Positions 21,508 through 32,475 of a stretch of DNA of 64,000 nt are shown here, one piece after another; position 1 is the stretch's first letter, and every line of letters starts with the position of its first letter. The DNA comes from Cricetomys ansorgei (lineage: Eukaryota; Chordata; Mammalia; Rodentia; Nesomyidae): contig JAMJFZ010003163.1 in assembly GCA_026225945.1 (NCBI GenBank), forward strand, positions 17,482,501 to 17,546,500, read 5' to 3'. The notes under the pieces are model-generated. The model was given only the letters and a program-made list of their open reading frames with translations. It searched no databases and was not told the origin of the DNA. Position numbers and translations under genes: made by a program.

Positions 21508-21730
21508 GCAGCCAGTAAGCAAGTAGAGAAAATACATGCAACTAATAGGGGCTCTCCAGTTTTCCCACAGGCACCCAGGTGTGAGATGGTGCCACCTACT
21601 CAAGGCAGGCCTTTCTCCTTCGTTAATCCTCTTTGGAAAAGCACCCACAAATGCACCCATGGGTGTGGTGTACCTTAATAAGCCCCCAAGTGCTGCTCAA
21701 TAACAATCCAGTAGACAACAGAGACTTACC
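21508..21730 (-). mobile_element. Older LTR, right part
   Basis: Continues the antisense LTR broken at 19457: gcagccagtaagcaagtaga, tgagatggtgccacctactc, ttcgttaatcctctttggaa and a final cccatgggtgtggtg. Joining it to 19330-19457 gives the expected layout of the family. The older LTR therefore predates the ERVK-type insertion. Confidence 0.6.
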
Positions 21731-23541
21731 ATTATCTTGTTTCTGAATGAAAAACTGGAAAGGAAGCCAAAAGGAGCAAGTAGACAAGCAAAGAGCACAT
21801 GAAGAAGTCAAGAAAACCATGCAGGTTGCCAATGGAAGGATGTCCATTGCATCCAACAACACGGAGGTCAGAGGCAGAACAGCAGAGGAAGAAGCCAGAT
21901 TGGAGTGGGTTGAGGAAGGAGTAGGAGGTGGGAAAATTGAGGAGGCACATGCAAACGACATCACAGGGCAGCGCTCACTAGCTCATATGCCAGGAAACTC
22001 AAAATAACAAGAATGGCAGGCACACCCATGTAGGGTTTCCACCTAGCTGTATCTCAGTCCTTCCAAGATCTAATCTCATGATAGAAGTCCTTCATGTTCT
22101 GCATATAAAGGGAAATGTAAGCATGAAGAAGCTATTTTAAAACTCCAACAACTTAACACCAAAGTTCGAGATGAGAAAGGAGAACTGAAAGTTTATTTTT
22201 CTCATGAGCAAACCTTGAGTATATTTCAATCCTTATGAGAAAGAGCCAAGAAAAAGTTATTGATTATGCAAAGTTCCTGGGAAGTCAGAGCAGCATGGGG
22301 CCCAGAGCACAGGAGAAAGCACTGGCTAAGACAGGGACATTTGCATATTTGGATTCAAGGGTACACACTAAGTGAAGAAACAAGAGAAGCTGACATTTAA
22401 GAACGCGGAAAAAGTTTGAAAATACGAGGAATGCGACCACAATGGTACAACGAAGTTTTCCAGACAGTTGAGATTGGACCATGGGTTCCTAGTGGTACCA
22501 AGGGAAGTTCCTTTCTCTCTTCTGAAGGTTCAATAATTGAGTCTGCTGAACCAAGCTGGCGATGGGCAAGTAGCAAGAGAAAACAAATGCAAGTTATTAA
22601 AACACAAGGGAGTCCCACAAAGTATGAGATTCAAAGAAGGCTTAGAAGCCGAGGCTCGCACATGGCGCTTTCATGGGGGAGAGGGGCAGGGGAGCTGTGG
22701 CAGCCTTAGAGGACGAGTAAGTGAGTTTTAGGGGGGATAAAAGAACCTGAGGACATTGTTTGATTTTCACTGTCTTCTGCTCACTAAACGTCTGTGGTTA
22801 ATGCAGATCCAGGGAGAGAGTTCGCAATCAGGAATCCAGCCCCTCTGGAAGAATTTCTCTTCTCCTGATGAGCAAAACTTACAGAAATCCCCCACCCCCC
22901 ACCCCTTGTGTTCCTGAGAGATGGATCCTGGGGTGAGTGGTGGGAAATGGTCAGAGTGATAGTGAAGTCACTTCTTTAGTTCAGCACTCAACACGTCACC
23001 TTCCCATGACATAGGGTTGTTCTTTCTATATCCAGCAAGTCTACTTGTGCGACCGCAGACCACATGCAGCCTCAGAAAAAGCAAGTGGTCAGATTCAATT
23101 GGGGCTCAGATCAGGTGGGTGCTTGTGTCGGACCGGTGGGGATGAATCTGAAGACACTGGATTTTTCTTTAAGACTCTGGGTGACATAGGAAGAGAAGCG
23201 AGGAGATTGACAGGAAGGAAGAAAAAAGACAAGAGTTCAGGGCCAGAAATCACCATAAAATGGGGTAATCAGTGTGGGGTGAGCGGGGACAGGCACAGTG
23301 TTAAGCAAACCCACTTAGAAGACAGAATTTCATCTTCAAACAGAGCTCTTAGGACCATCAATGCAAAAGAGCGGCCCTAGAAAAACATGGCAAGCTTAAG
23401 CCAAATGTCACATCTATCCACGACAGAGGTTTGAAGTGCCTAAGAAATTGGAGAGCAACACAAAGGCGTGGGGGCTTGAGTGGTGCAGAACTGGTGAAGA
23501 ATTTCCACCAAAGCTTTTGTCTCCTAGCAGGACTTGGTCAC
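21731..23541. other. Long unannotated stretch
   Basis: About 1.8 kb with no recognised repeat. Frames of 60 to 113 codons occur on both strands (antisense 21623-21964, sense 23045-23380), none with a known domain. A C-rich run (cccccaccccccacccc) lies near 22889. Confidence 0.4.
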
Positions 23542-23860
23542 TGTCCTAGTTTGGTTTCTTCTACTGCTGGGATAAACACCATAATCAAAAGCAACTTGTG
23601 AGGAAAGGGCTTATTCCATCTTCAGTTTATAGTCCATCGTGAAGGGAAGTCAGGGCAGGAGCTCAGGGCAGGAACCTGGAGGCAGGAACTGAATTGGAAA
23701 CATGGAGGAATGCTGCTTACTGCCCTGCTCCTCGTGGCTTGCTCAGCCTGCTTTCTTACACAACACAGGACCACCTGCCCACAGTGGACTTGTATAGAGA
23801 GTGGTCTGATGGCAGGGGTCTGATGGCAGAAAAAAATATCTGTGGAGTAGAATGCTGAGC
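23542..23860 (-). mobile_element. Rodent LTR (family A), antisense, 3' part lost
   Basis: tgtcctagtttggtttcttc, gataaacaccataatcaaaa, agcaacttgtgaggaaaggg and ggaatgctgcttactgccct match in order the copies at 42063-42483 and 50790-51186. The element breaks off near 23850 before the gtcaagttgacataaaac end seen in the full copy. Confidence 0.75.
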
Positions 23861-23900
23861 TCTTTAGGTAAATGCCAAGGTGTGGGATAGCTGGGGTCTG

Positions 23901-24072
23901 TTTTTGTTTTTGTTTTGTTTTGTTGTTGTTGTTGTTGTTTTGTTTCTGAGACAGGGTCTCTCTGCTGTAACTCTGGCTGTCCTGGAACTCACTCTGTAGA
24001 CTAGGCTACTAGGCTGTCCTCAAACTCACAGAGATCCGCCTGCCTCTGTCTCCCACATGCTAGAATTAAAGA
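23901..24072 (-). mobile_element. B1 SINE, antisense, with (TTTTG)n tail
   Basis: A T-rich tail evolved into tttttg and ttg units at 23901-23945. The body reads gagacagggtctctctgctg, taactctggctgtcctggaa and agagatccgcctgcctctgt. It carries an extra actaggct repeat near 24002-24015. It is one of four copies with the gttacaac-type variant (here gtaactc). Confidence 0.9.
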
Positions 24073-24744
24073 TGCAACACTTCTCCCTGTATGGACCATA
24101 CAAGGTCTCTCCCTCTGGTCCCCGAAAAATACCTAGGTCCAGGCAGTGACCCCCCCTATATGCAAACTGGGTTGTCATACCTGCACTGTCCTAACCAATG
24201 AGCTTCCAATGACATCCCTGGATAACAGGGACCCTTCCTCTCCCTATATATGCAACCCTGTTCCCTGACCTCCGGGGTCTCCCGAGAATTCTGTATACTC
24301 TCACTGGCTCACAGTTTCTCCAATTGAGGACCACAGATCTGCAGTATTCAGACACCTTGGGGAGTGCTGCTACTGCATCTCAAGCCCCAGAAGCCACTCG
24401 AGGATTGAAAACTACACTTAATTCCTAGGCAGGTGGAGTCTGTTCAGAAAGTCCTCTCCTACGCCTACATCACGTAGGGTTCTGCCTATGCTTTCTTCTG
24501 GCAGTTTCAGTGTTGCAGGTCTCATACCTATGTCTTTGAGTTAGTTTTCCTCCACAGTCCTCATCGGTCCCAGCCTTTAATCGTTAGAGTTTCCATTTTT
24601 ACAGGTCTCAAGAGTAACCCTCAAACTGCACTGTGGAGTTTTCCCTTGGGTAACAGAAATTTCAGCTGTGAGTTGCACATAGAAACCCAGGAAAATCTAC
24701 CCATTGGCATCTGTGCAGAAACCCACCTTCCTTTGTAACTAGTG
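24073..24744. other. Unannotated stretch with an LTR-like segment
   Basis: At about 24110-24420 a CCAAT-like taaccaatgag, a TATA-like ccctatatatgcaac about 50 bp downstream and a tcccgagaattctgtatact segment suggest an LTR or promoter. I cannot match it to a family or find its ends. Confidence 0.25.
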
Positions 24745-24900
24745 AGTCACAGAAACACTGAGCTCGAGTCCATATGGGTTCAAACTCTGGTTCTTTGAGT
24801 GTAGTTTGTATGATGTTGACAAACTACATTTTAGAATCTGGCTTTCCTTACCTGTAAAGGGAATATAAAGGTGTTTTATAAGAATCAAATGATGTTGTGG
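24745..24900 (+). mobile_element. MIR SINE relic
   Basis: agtcacagaaacactgagct, tgggttcaaactctggttct, ttccttacctgtaaagggaa and ataagaatcaaatgatgt match the MIR order with divergence. Confidence 0.6.
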
Positions 24901-25082
24901 TCTCTTTGGGAGAAGGTTCCATGTGGTGCTGAGAAAAAGGCATGATCTTCTGTGTGTGGGTGACATGTTCTGTAGCTATCTGTTAGGTCCATTTGGTTTA
25001 CAACATCTGTTAGCTTTCTCTGTTTAGTTTCTGTCTGGATGGCCTGTCCAGGCCAGGTTATTGAAGTCTCCCATTTAAAGAC

Positions 25083-25190
25083 GCATGCATGAGAGCACAT
25101 ACACGTGCACACACACACACACACATGTGCACACACACATGTGCACACACATGCATGCACACACATGCGTGCAGACACACACACACAAGA
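25083..25190. repeat. CA-rich microsatellite
   Basis: CA runs interrupted by atgtgc, atgcatgc and acgtgc steps, similar in texture to the tract at 331-890 but much shorter. Confidence 0.93.
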
Positions 25191-25849
25191 CCTACTGCGT
25201 CCAACTGAACTCTTACCATTTCCAGAATCCCCAAGCAGGTCATTCAGTTAAGAACCATGAACAAATGGGATCAGTTCCCCCACAAGTCTACCTGAGAGCA
25301 TTGACACACAGGAGAAGGAGCCTCTTAGGGGCATTCCAGATTCAAACCATAGCACACTGTGATAGTACGCAATTCAAAGGTGTGTCACCACCATACAACT
25401 GCTAACCAATAGCTTCTGGCTCCACTATGCAAGAAAAACAATGCAGTTTGTAACCATTAAAAAGAAGATGATGTGATTTCACAGAGCAGAGAAAAACTTT
25501 TCCAGCAAAGGCACCAAGGCACAAGGCATTAAACAGCTTAACTGGCAGGGAAGTCTTCCTATTAGTATTTTGAGCCTATTCCTCTCACCTGGTCAGTGTG
25601 CTACAGGCATGGCTAGCCCCAGTGGTGAGACCATGGAAATTCCTGATGCAGAGGGATAGTCTAATTGAATTTTTCCCCAGAACATAAGGGCGGATATTTA
25701 CTCTAGAGCTAGCCATCCCTCCTTTTTTGGTTAAGCTGAGTTGCATCTCAAAGGCAGAATCACCATAAAAGAAATGTCATATTTCAGAAATGAAATCTGA
25801 CTTTTGGATCCCCTGCTAGGAATTCTCCTGTATGAAGTCCGTGGCTGTT
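25191..25849. other. Mostly unannotated; possible LTR end near 25355
   Basis: At 25280-25355 gtctacctgagagcattgac and gcattccagattcaaacca resemble the antisense end of a MaLR-type LTR. The rest shows no repeat or exon. Confidence 0.3.
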
Positions 25850-26450
25850 TCTTTTTCCTTCAGCCGGATTTGGGCTGTGTCACTCAAACCGTCCACACAC
25901 GCTGCGAGGCGCTCCCTGCACTCCACCACAAGCGATGCTCATCAAAACCCACTCCTCTGTCTGCCGGGGGTATTTGTTTTGCTAAAAGTAGTTTCCTGAC
26001 AGCACGTTATCCAGTAATCGCCATTGTCCTCCCATTACTTTATGAGAGAAGGCTGCACAAAGCGTTCTCTGCAGTGAGACACTCGCGTTGGCGCTTTGAT
26101 GCGGACGCAGCGACGGCGGCGTATCTACCTTCACGATCAAAGATGTCCTCTTTCTTTACGTGATAATAAATTTTTACCACAAGTATTTGTTAATGAACAT
26201 GATAAGAGTCCCTGGAGATTTTCTGTAACAGCAGCCATATGGCGCTGTCATTCCCAAGTCCCTTTGATCCCGCGCCGTTTTGCGCTGTTGGATTAAACGT
26301 CAGCATTCCCTGTGCGGTGTCTGAGGATCCCTTCTCAGAGTACTCTTACTCTGCACTCAGCCGGGGAACCGTTCTGCCCTTTTATTACTAGTATTAAGTC
26401 TACGGCTTAAAGGAAGCTGCTCGGCATAATTTATTGTGTTGCCTCCAGTT
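25850..26450. promoter_or_regulatory. Repeat-free CpG-bearing block with three TCF/LEF-like sites
   Basis: No recognised repeat. CpGs are unusually frequent for bulk rodent DNA, with a cluster at 26084-26122 and another at 26259-26300. TCF/LEF-type sites occur at 26093-26101 (gctttgatg), 26135-26143 (gatcaaaga) and 26261-26269 (cctttgatc). ATTA/TAAT cores are frequent. This is compatible with a developmental enhancer, but neither conservation nor activity is shown. The 119-codon frame at 25804-26163 has no known domain. Confidence 0.4.
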
Positions 26451-27747
26451 TTTTTGTGATATGGTTGTCAAATCGATTCCCTGCTGTTGAGGACTACAGA
26501 GGGGAATCAACAAGGGAAAGAGGAGATTTTCTTTTTAAAAGAGCATTGTGAGTCCCTTAGGGTCCTGACTAATCAAAACATCTTCACCGTGTCCTACAGC
26601 ACACTGGCTCCTTTTTCTCCTCTTCGTCTTCATCAAAGCAGGTTCACCAGAGTGGAACTGGAAATATGATACCTAAAGAGATTCGGAATAAACAGTACTG
26701 TTGATAATAGCAAAACCTGGAGGCGATTCAAGGATGTACCTCAGAGGAAAGGTTAGACAAATATGGCAGCAAGTATACAAACCTGTAGTTACAAGAGACA
26801 GCGGCGGGCCAAAAGAACCAAAGACAATTAAGAATAATAAACGTGTCTGGCCTTCAACCCTCGTTCTTGCCGCAGAGCTCCAAAGCCTTTGGAATTTCCT
26901 GAACATTAACAATGTCTTTTGTTTCCCGTAAGGAGTCCCTAATGGTGGCACTCGAGTTTATGCTAATGAGCTGTCTTTGAGTGGGGCCCCAAGAAAGCCT
27001 CTGGAGGAGCCCCCCAACCTCCAGGAATGAGAGAGAGGGATGCTGGAGAGTGAGGTCTACTGAAGGGTTAGACCTAATGGGCCCAGAACAGGCGTGGAAG
27101 CTCCAAACCCTGCCTCATTCCTGCGCAATGTCCTGAGTGATTTCCTACATTTTAGAAGCCATTCCAGCAAATTATCAAACCCAAGGAGGATGCCGGGAAC
27201 TCTGGGCTTAGAGCTAATTAGTCAGAATTTCAGGAGGCCTAGAGGGATCACTGGAATCAGGGTGGGGGCAGTCTTGCCCAACTGAGCCCTTAACCTGAAG
27301 GGCCTGTGCCAACTCCAGGCGGTTAGTGTCAGGACAGACCTAATCTCACTCAGTTCTACAGAGAGTGGAAGAACAGGCTGATGTGGAAACCCCCCTTCTC
27401 CACCACTGCAGATGCCTCTGATGTCAGAATCGTGGACAGGGGACCAGTTTCTTTGAGGGACGGAATTTTTTATTGGCAAAATATATATAATATACAAACA
27501 AAAAATAGCACACGTGGATGAATTCTCATGTAATAAGCAATTAAATGCTAATATTGGGAAACTCATCAGGCCTGGAATCCATTCCTTCATCCACTCACCC
27601 AGCAAATACTTTTTCATCCTTGCCTCGTCCTCGTCATGGGAGGAAAGTAGTGACTTACAAAGCATCTCAGTACTTATCAAACACTGGTGTGGGTAATTAG
27701 TATCTTGGGAGAAATATTCTATTCCATTAAAAAAATTCTAATTTACA
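26451..27747. other. Unannotated single-copy-looking stretch
   Basis: No repeat recognised across 1.3 kb. The antisense frame at 27222-27680 (152 codons) looks non-coding: no domain, and it covers an atatatataatatac segment. Confidence 0.4.
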
Positions 27748-27978
27748 GGGTTGGAAAGATGGCTCAGTTGCTAAGAGCACTTCTTGTTTTTGCAGAGGAC
27801 CCAGGTTTGATTCCCAGCACCTACCTAGTACCTCATGACCACCTCTAATCCCACTTCCAGGACATCCAGCAGCCTTGTCTCACACCCTCTGGTACCAGGC
27901 ATACATGTGGCATACATACTTACACATAGACAAAACATTCATTACACATAAAACATAAAATAAACTAAAATAAAGTAT
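27748..27978 (+). mobile_element. B2/B3-type SINE
   Basis: gggttggaaagatggctcag, ttgctaagagcacttcttg, ggtttgattcccagcaccta, then accaggcatacatgtggcat and an A-rich ataaaataaactaaaataaa tail. Clear tRNA-derived head with A and B boxes. Confidence 0.88.
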
Positions 27979-28167
27979 TTTAAGTCTAACTGAATACTGA
28001 TAATTCATTCACTTAGCTAACAGCATAAAACATCGTCCTTACCTTGAAGAAGCTGAGAGAAGCAGAGAGAGATTGAAAAATAGAACATTAACTTCCCTGG
28101 GCCAACTGTAATTCAGTAGCGTGGAAGACCAGATCCTCAGGGCATATGCTCTTGTGGGAATTTCAGC

Positions 28168-28320
28168 TCGGAGGCTTTAAGCAAATTTGGACTTCTCTAA
28201 GCTTCTGTTTCTCCCTCTGCAAAGTAAGAGAAGCATATGCCTTGAAAGATTGTTAAATTTGGAGAAAATTCCTATGAAGCTCAGCACAGGGACTAGATAT
28301 AGAAGCCCTCAAAGAGTAGG
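28168..28320 (+). mobile_element. Probable MIR relic, 3' half
   Basis: tctaagcttctgtttctccc, tctgcaaagtaagagaagca and tatgaagctcagcacaggga follow the 3' half of MIR. Weak. Confidence 0.4.
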
Positions 28321-28555
28321 TCTTGCTAGCAATGATGATAGACAGGGCGCACGTGCAAGAGTGTGAGGCCCTGGGGACAAGGAGAAGAGCCCAGCTGAAT
28401 GGCAGGAGCGATGCGGTATTTTCTACCTTCCAATAACATTTTTACTGGGGGTAAACAATATCTACGAACGATCTTAGTGATGCTAGAGTAGCACAGGTTC
28501 TTTGAATGAAGGTTTGATCATGTCTAATTTATCCAGATTTATACCTCTCACCTTG

Positions 28556-28815
28556 ATGTGTGTGTGTGTGTGTGTGTGTGTACACTTGCCTGTGTCACTG
28601 TGTGTTTGCCCGTGCACACACATGTATGGAGGGCAGATGTCAATTTTTGGTGTCCTCCTCTGTTACTTCCCACCTTTTTTAGCAAAACAGTGTCTCTGGC
28701 TGTACCTAAGCTCACCGTTTCATCTAGACTGGCTGGCCAAGGGGCTGCTGGGCTCTGCCTGTTCCCTGAGCCCCGGGCTGTTCTACACAGTTGCCAAGGA
28801 TCTGAACTCAGGTAT
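28556..28815 (-). mobile_element. Dispersed rodent repeat with (TG)n start
   Basis: A TG run at 28557-28580 leads into ggagggcagatgtcaatttt, a cagtgtctctggctgtacct block, ctagactggctggccaaggg and gatctgaactcaggtattca. The same architecture occurs at 53761-54034. I recognise the family as a common rodent interspersed repeat but cannot name it. The 156-codon frame at 28502-28972 crosses it and is an artefact. Confidence 0.6.
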
Positions 28816-29956
28816 TCAAGTTTGCAGTATAAGTGTAGCGGGGCGCTTTAAAGGAGTTTGTGATTTTGCTTTCTTTAAAAACACAAAAGGCCGTTTGGGC
28901 TATGTTTTTGGTCCCACCCCAGGTGTAGTGGATGATAGTGAGTTTGATTTAGACTGTTACCAGAAGCTATGATTTGGTTATGGTTACATGCAACTATTTC
29001 ATCACGTGTAGCTTCTTCTTAAGATGGTGTACTGCTTGGACTTCTGGGAACTTTGCTTAGAGTATATATTGATTGAAACTCAGAGAGCCAAGGTTGGGTG
29101 GTTGTTGGTCATTAGTGGGTTGATTTGTTGGTTGGTTGGTTGGTTATTGCTTAGAGGAACTTCAGCTGGAGAAATTAGGTTCCAGGATACTGGGCTGAGA
29201 CCTGAGTCCAGCTCACTTTCAGTTCCTGCTCTCTAAGCTTCGAACAACCAAAGCTGTGACTATTTCTTCTTCTCTCTCTTTCCAGGCTGCCTACATAGGT
29301 ATTGAAGATCTCTCTCTCTCTCTCTCTCCCTCCCTCCCTCCTTCCCTCTCTTTCTTTCATTCTTCCTTCCTTGCTTCCTTCTTTTCTCTGCCTAAGCTAG
29401 ATGGTAAAAAAAGCACAGTATTAACCTGCTCCATACAAGCACTTTATGAACTGAGTAATCTCCTTAGCCCTCACTTTAACAACTCTTTTAGATATTTGTT
29501 GAGCTTGTTACAATATACAAAGTGATTTGTGTAATGAATAGGCTTATAATTGCAAACTACACAAAGCACCATAAATATTTATCCATATGAACCCATTAAA
29601 TAAATTAGTGCTCCATACAAGGAGACTCCAGGTAGCCAATGGGGCTGAAGTCTATTTATATAAGGAAAGCTGTCCAAAACATTGCTAAAGAATACATAAC
29701 AGTTTCAGAGCTACATGTATGCCACTCTCCCATTAGCACAAACACATGTAAACAGCTTTGTAAGGATATACAGTATCTATTTACTCCAAACAAAGTGCTG
29801 GAATGAGAAGGAAACTGCTCTGATCGTCTATTATTTCATACAGCTGGAAATAGTGTATTGTGTCGCCTTTCAAACGTTAAGCAATGCTATTGAAACAAGT
29901 TCACGTATATTATATCATTTGTGGGAGAACAGAGAATAAAATCATTAAGCTTGTTT
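28816..29956. other. AT-rich stretch with simple repeats
   Basis: Contains (ttgg)n at about 29128-29148 and a TC/TCCC run at 29305-29388. 29540-29940 is AT-rich and repeat-free, with no frame over 75 codons. Confidence 0.45.
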
Positions 29957-30147
29957 ATTATTATTTATGTGTGTTTGTGTGCACGCAAGCACGCACATGA
30001 AAGCGCACAGAAGCCCCCAGAACTGATAAGAGGACCTCAAATCCTCTGGAGCTAGCGTTATAGGCAGTTTGTAAACTGCCTGATATGGGTGCTGAGAACC
30101 AAAGCCAGGTCTTCTGTAAGAACAGCAAGCACTGTAACCCATGAACA
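29957..30147 (-). mobile_element. B3-type SINE, antisense
   Basis: tatgtgtgtttgtgtgcacg, ggacctcaaatcctctggag, gggtgctgagaaccaaagcc and aagaacagcaagcactgtaa are the antisense B3 body. It contains a small perfect palindrome, aggcagttt-gt-aaactgcct, at 30062-30081. Confidence 0.82.
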
Positions 30148-30165
30148 ACCAGAGGATGCCTTCAC

Positions 30166-30203
30166 TGAAAACAGTGGTCCTGAAAACAGGACCACTGTTT
30201 TCA
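30166..30203. repeat. Perfect 17-bp inverted repeat with 4-base loop
   Basis: tgaaaacagtggtcctg at 30166-30182, aaaa loop, then its exact reverse complement at 30187-30203. It lies just beyond the antisense B3 SINE and is not part of its consensus as I know it. A transcript in either direction would fold into a stable stem. Confidence 0.9.
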
Positions 30204-30867
30204 GATGTGCTCCAGTCAGGAGAAATGAATTCATATCAGGCAACTGAATGGCAGGTTAATATGAGGACTCATCAGAAGAGCTGGGGAGCCAAACAGGGTT
30301 AGTAAAGCAGCAGAGAAGTCATACCAGCAAAGACAGGCACACAGCTGTCTGTGGAGGTGGCAGCTGCTGCCGGGTCACTCCTTGGAGATGTTCTCTGGCC
30401 TTTATCTTATACTGAATGCACCTGCCTGGAGTCTGGTTAACAAGGAAGGCTGGGAGATGGAGTTTGCAAGGGTTGGATCTCTGCAGATTCAACACAACGG
30501 GACAAAGATGCAATGAATCAGCAAAAGGTAAATGACTAGAATGTTCTATGATGTTAGGTAGTCCTCTGCAAAGACGAGTGCAGGACCAAGATTTCAACAG
30601 CAGATATTTAGGGTGAGTTAAAAGGAGGAGAGACGAGAGGGAGGAGTTTGAGAGGGGAATGGCTTAGGGGTCCCTCGCAGAGCCCAGTCCTGAGCATGAG
30701 TAGGTTTCAGAGAATCATAGCCAACTAGGAGTTGGCTCTTCATTTTGTTTTTCAAATTAACCTGACATCTGTGCAGGGAACTTACTGAAAAGGGCTTCTA
30801 TCAGAGCCAGAGTTGTCTTTAGAAAACCAACTGGGGAGTTTCCTATTTTTCACAATTAGTATCAGAT
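30204..30867. other. Unannotated stretch
   Basis: No repeat or exon recognised. Confidence 0.35.
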
Positions 30868-30990
30868 GTAGATGGCTCATACCTGTAATCCCAGCACTCA
30901 AAAGACCGAGGTAGGAGAATTTAAAAAAAAAAAATGAGGCCTCTGGACCTATCTCAGAAAACCAGCAAAGAAAGCAACAACAAAAGCAAG
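30868..30990 (+). mobile_element. B1/B4-type SINE fragment
   Basis: tggctcatacctgtaatccc, agcactcaaaagaccgaggt and cctatctcagaaaaccagc mark a 7SL-type monomer with an internal A12 run replacing part of the middle. Confidence 0.55.
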
Positions 30991-31049
30991 GCATTAGAAA
31001 ACATGGACAAGACGCACCTGATTCCACATTTTGCGTCTGTTTTTATTTA

Positions 31050-31051
<2 letters not shown>

Positions 31052-31091
<40 letters not shown>
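31052..31091. repeat. (TTA)n microsatellite
   Basis: About 13 perfect tta units preceded by related t-rich sequence. Confidence 0.95.
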
Positions 31092-31094
<3 letters not shown>

Positions 31095-31639
31095 TTCCCT
31101 TTTAAAGTTTAGAAACAGAAGGAACTTGGTGCTCGCAGAGCCTTCCATTTCTCAATAGGAAACCCACATCCCTTTGGTAGGTCGTGGCGGTGTGGGCTGC
31201 ATTACTAATTCTTAGCCAGAGAAAGGAAAGTTTGAAGGTGGCATTCTGGGTCACCTTAGTCAAAACATTTCCCTCGGACGCTGTAGATAATCCATTTTGA
31301 GGTCCGTGTTTTTCTGAATTATTCATATCAAACCTCCCTCTGTCTCGCTCTCTCTCTTTTTTTTTACAGAGTTCTAGGCTGTGGAAACAGGTCCTCCCTT
31401 GGTTCTTCCTTGAGTCATTTTGCTTTGTCACCTCAGTTCTCTGATCTTTCGGCCACAGAGGTGATTCACAAGCCTCAGAGACTTCTCCCTGGGGTACTTG
31501 CAAGGCGGTGCTGGGGGTGCAGAGGTGGCATATCAGTGTTAAATGAGACCGGTTTTCAGCCGTGTTGCTTACAGGAGTCAGAGAGAATGAAGCCCACACC
31601 CAGATGAGGCAGAGGACAGTACAAAACTCATTACAATGC
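31092..31639. other. Unannotated stretch with a 165-codon antisense frame
   Basis: The frame at 31102-31599 (antisense) has no recognisable domain, a Lys/Glu/Arg run from the tctctctctttttttt tract and no splice context I can defend. I do not call it a gene. Confidence 0.4.
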
Positions 31640-31880
31640 CTTGGATGTTGGTGATACTGGCTTGTAATCCCAGCTACTCAAGAGGTTGAGGCAGGAACAT
31701 TGCAAGTTTACAGTCAACCTGGGCTACAGAGTAAGTTCAAAGCCTCGACAGCTTAATGAGATACTGTCTCAAACCAGAGTTTTAAAGCGTTGGGGTGCAG
31801 CTCAGTGGCGGAGTGCTTGCCTAGGATACTCAAGACCCTGGGGCAATATTTGTGGGCAGAAGTAAAGAAAAAACATTTTT
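31640..31880 (+). mobile_element. B4-type composite SINE
   Basis: Left half is 7SL-like: cttgtaatcccagctactca, agaggttgaggcaggaacat and gagatactgtctcaaa. Right half is ID/tRNA-like: ggggtgcagctcagtggcgg and agtgcttgcctaggatactc. This 7SL-ID fusion is the B4 layout. Confidence 0.8.
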
Positions 31881-32339
31881 TTAAATCTTTCTTAGTACTT
31901 GGGGGAAAGGCCCTTCTCTGTTCTAATCATCCAGGGGGTCTGGCTACCTCCTTTCCTTTAACATTGAATGGAATCAACTCTTTTTCTTCAGGGCAAGCTA
32001 ATTTAAACTGAGTTTCTATTGCTCACAAGCCCAAGAGGCTTGTCATACGCCGTGGTGGCGAATCTATAGGTCTCATCAAATTCTCAGAGGAGTCAGGAGC
32101 CCAAACAAGGTTACATGCTCTTCTAGACACTACACTGGACTGTTGGCTTCATCTGTGGTTCTCGGGTTCTTTGCCTACAGGTCAGCTCTGTTATCCAGGG
32201 TGTTTGCCCAGCACATAGATAGTCACTTCTGATAGATCTTAGCACACCCTTCTGGAAGGGACTTGTCCCTGGAGGAAAGAGCTTGGAGAGGGTAAAGAGC
32301 TTTCTGCTGGTGGGGAATGAGAGGTGCATGGTTTACAAG
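31881..32339. other. Unannotated stretch
   Basis: No repeat or exon recognised. Confidence 0.35.
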
Positions 32340-32440
32340 AGCCTTGCTAGCAGAGCATGGATTCTGGAAGCAGGCTGGATCTGAATCCCAGCTCATCCTC
32401 TACACTCTAGCTTCCGCCACTGAAAAATGGGGAAATGTGT
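32340..32440 (+). mobile_element. MIR relic, 5' half
   Basis: gagcatggattctggaagca, ggctggatctgaatcccagc and cactgaaaaatggggaaatg fit MIR with an internal deletion. Confidence 0.5.
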
Positions 32441-32450
32441 TGATGTGACA

Positions 32451-32475
32451 GACATAGACATAGACATAGACATAG
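32451..32475. repeat. (ACATAG)n hexanucleotide repeat
   Basis: Four copies of acatag in tandem. Confidence 0.9.

Noticed and set aside
24110..24420. CCAAT plus TATA arrangement as a possible gene promoter
   Set aside because: No downstream exon or CpG island is visible; an LTR remnant is as likely, so only a low-confidence note was kept.
26084..26122. CpG island / promoter
   Set aside because: The CpG cluster spans only about 40 bp and is too short for a CpG island.
27222..27680. 152-codon antisense frame
   Set aside because: No known domain and includes AT-repeat sequence; treated as chance.
31102..31599. 165-codon antisense frame
   Set aside because: No domain, crosses a CT/T tract, and length is not exceptional for a 64-kb six-frame scan.
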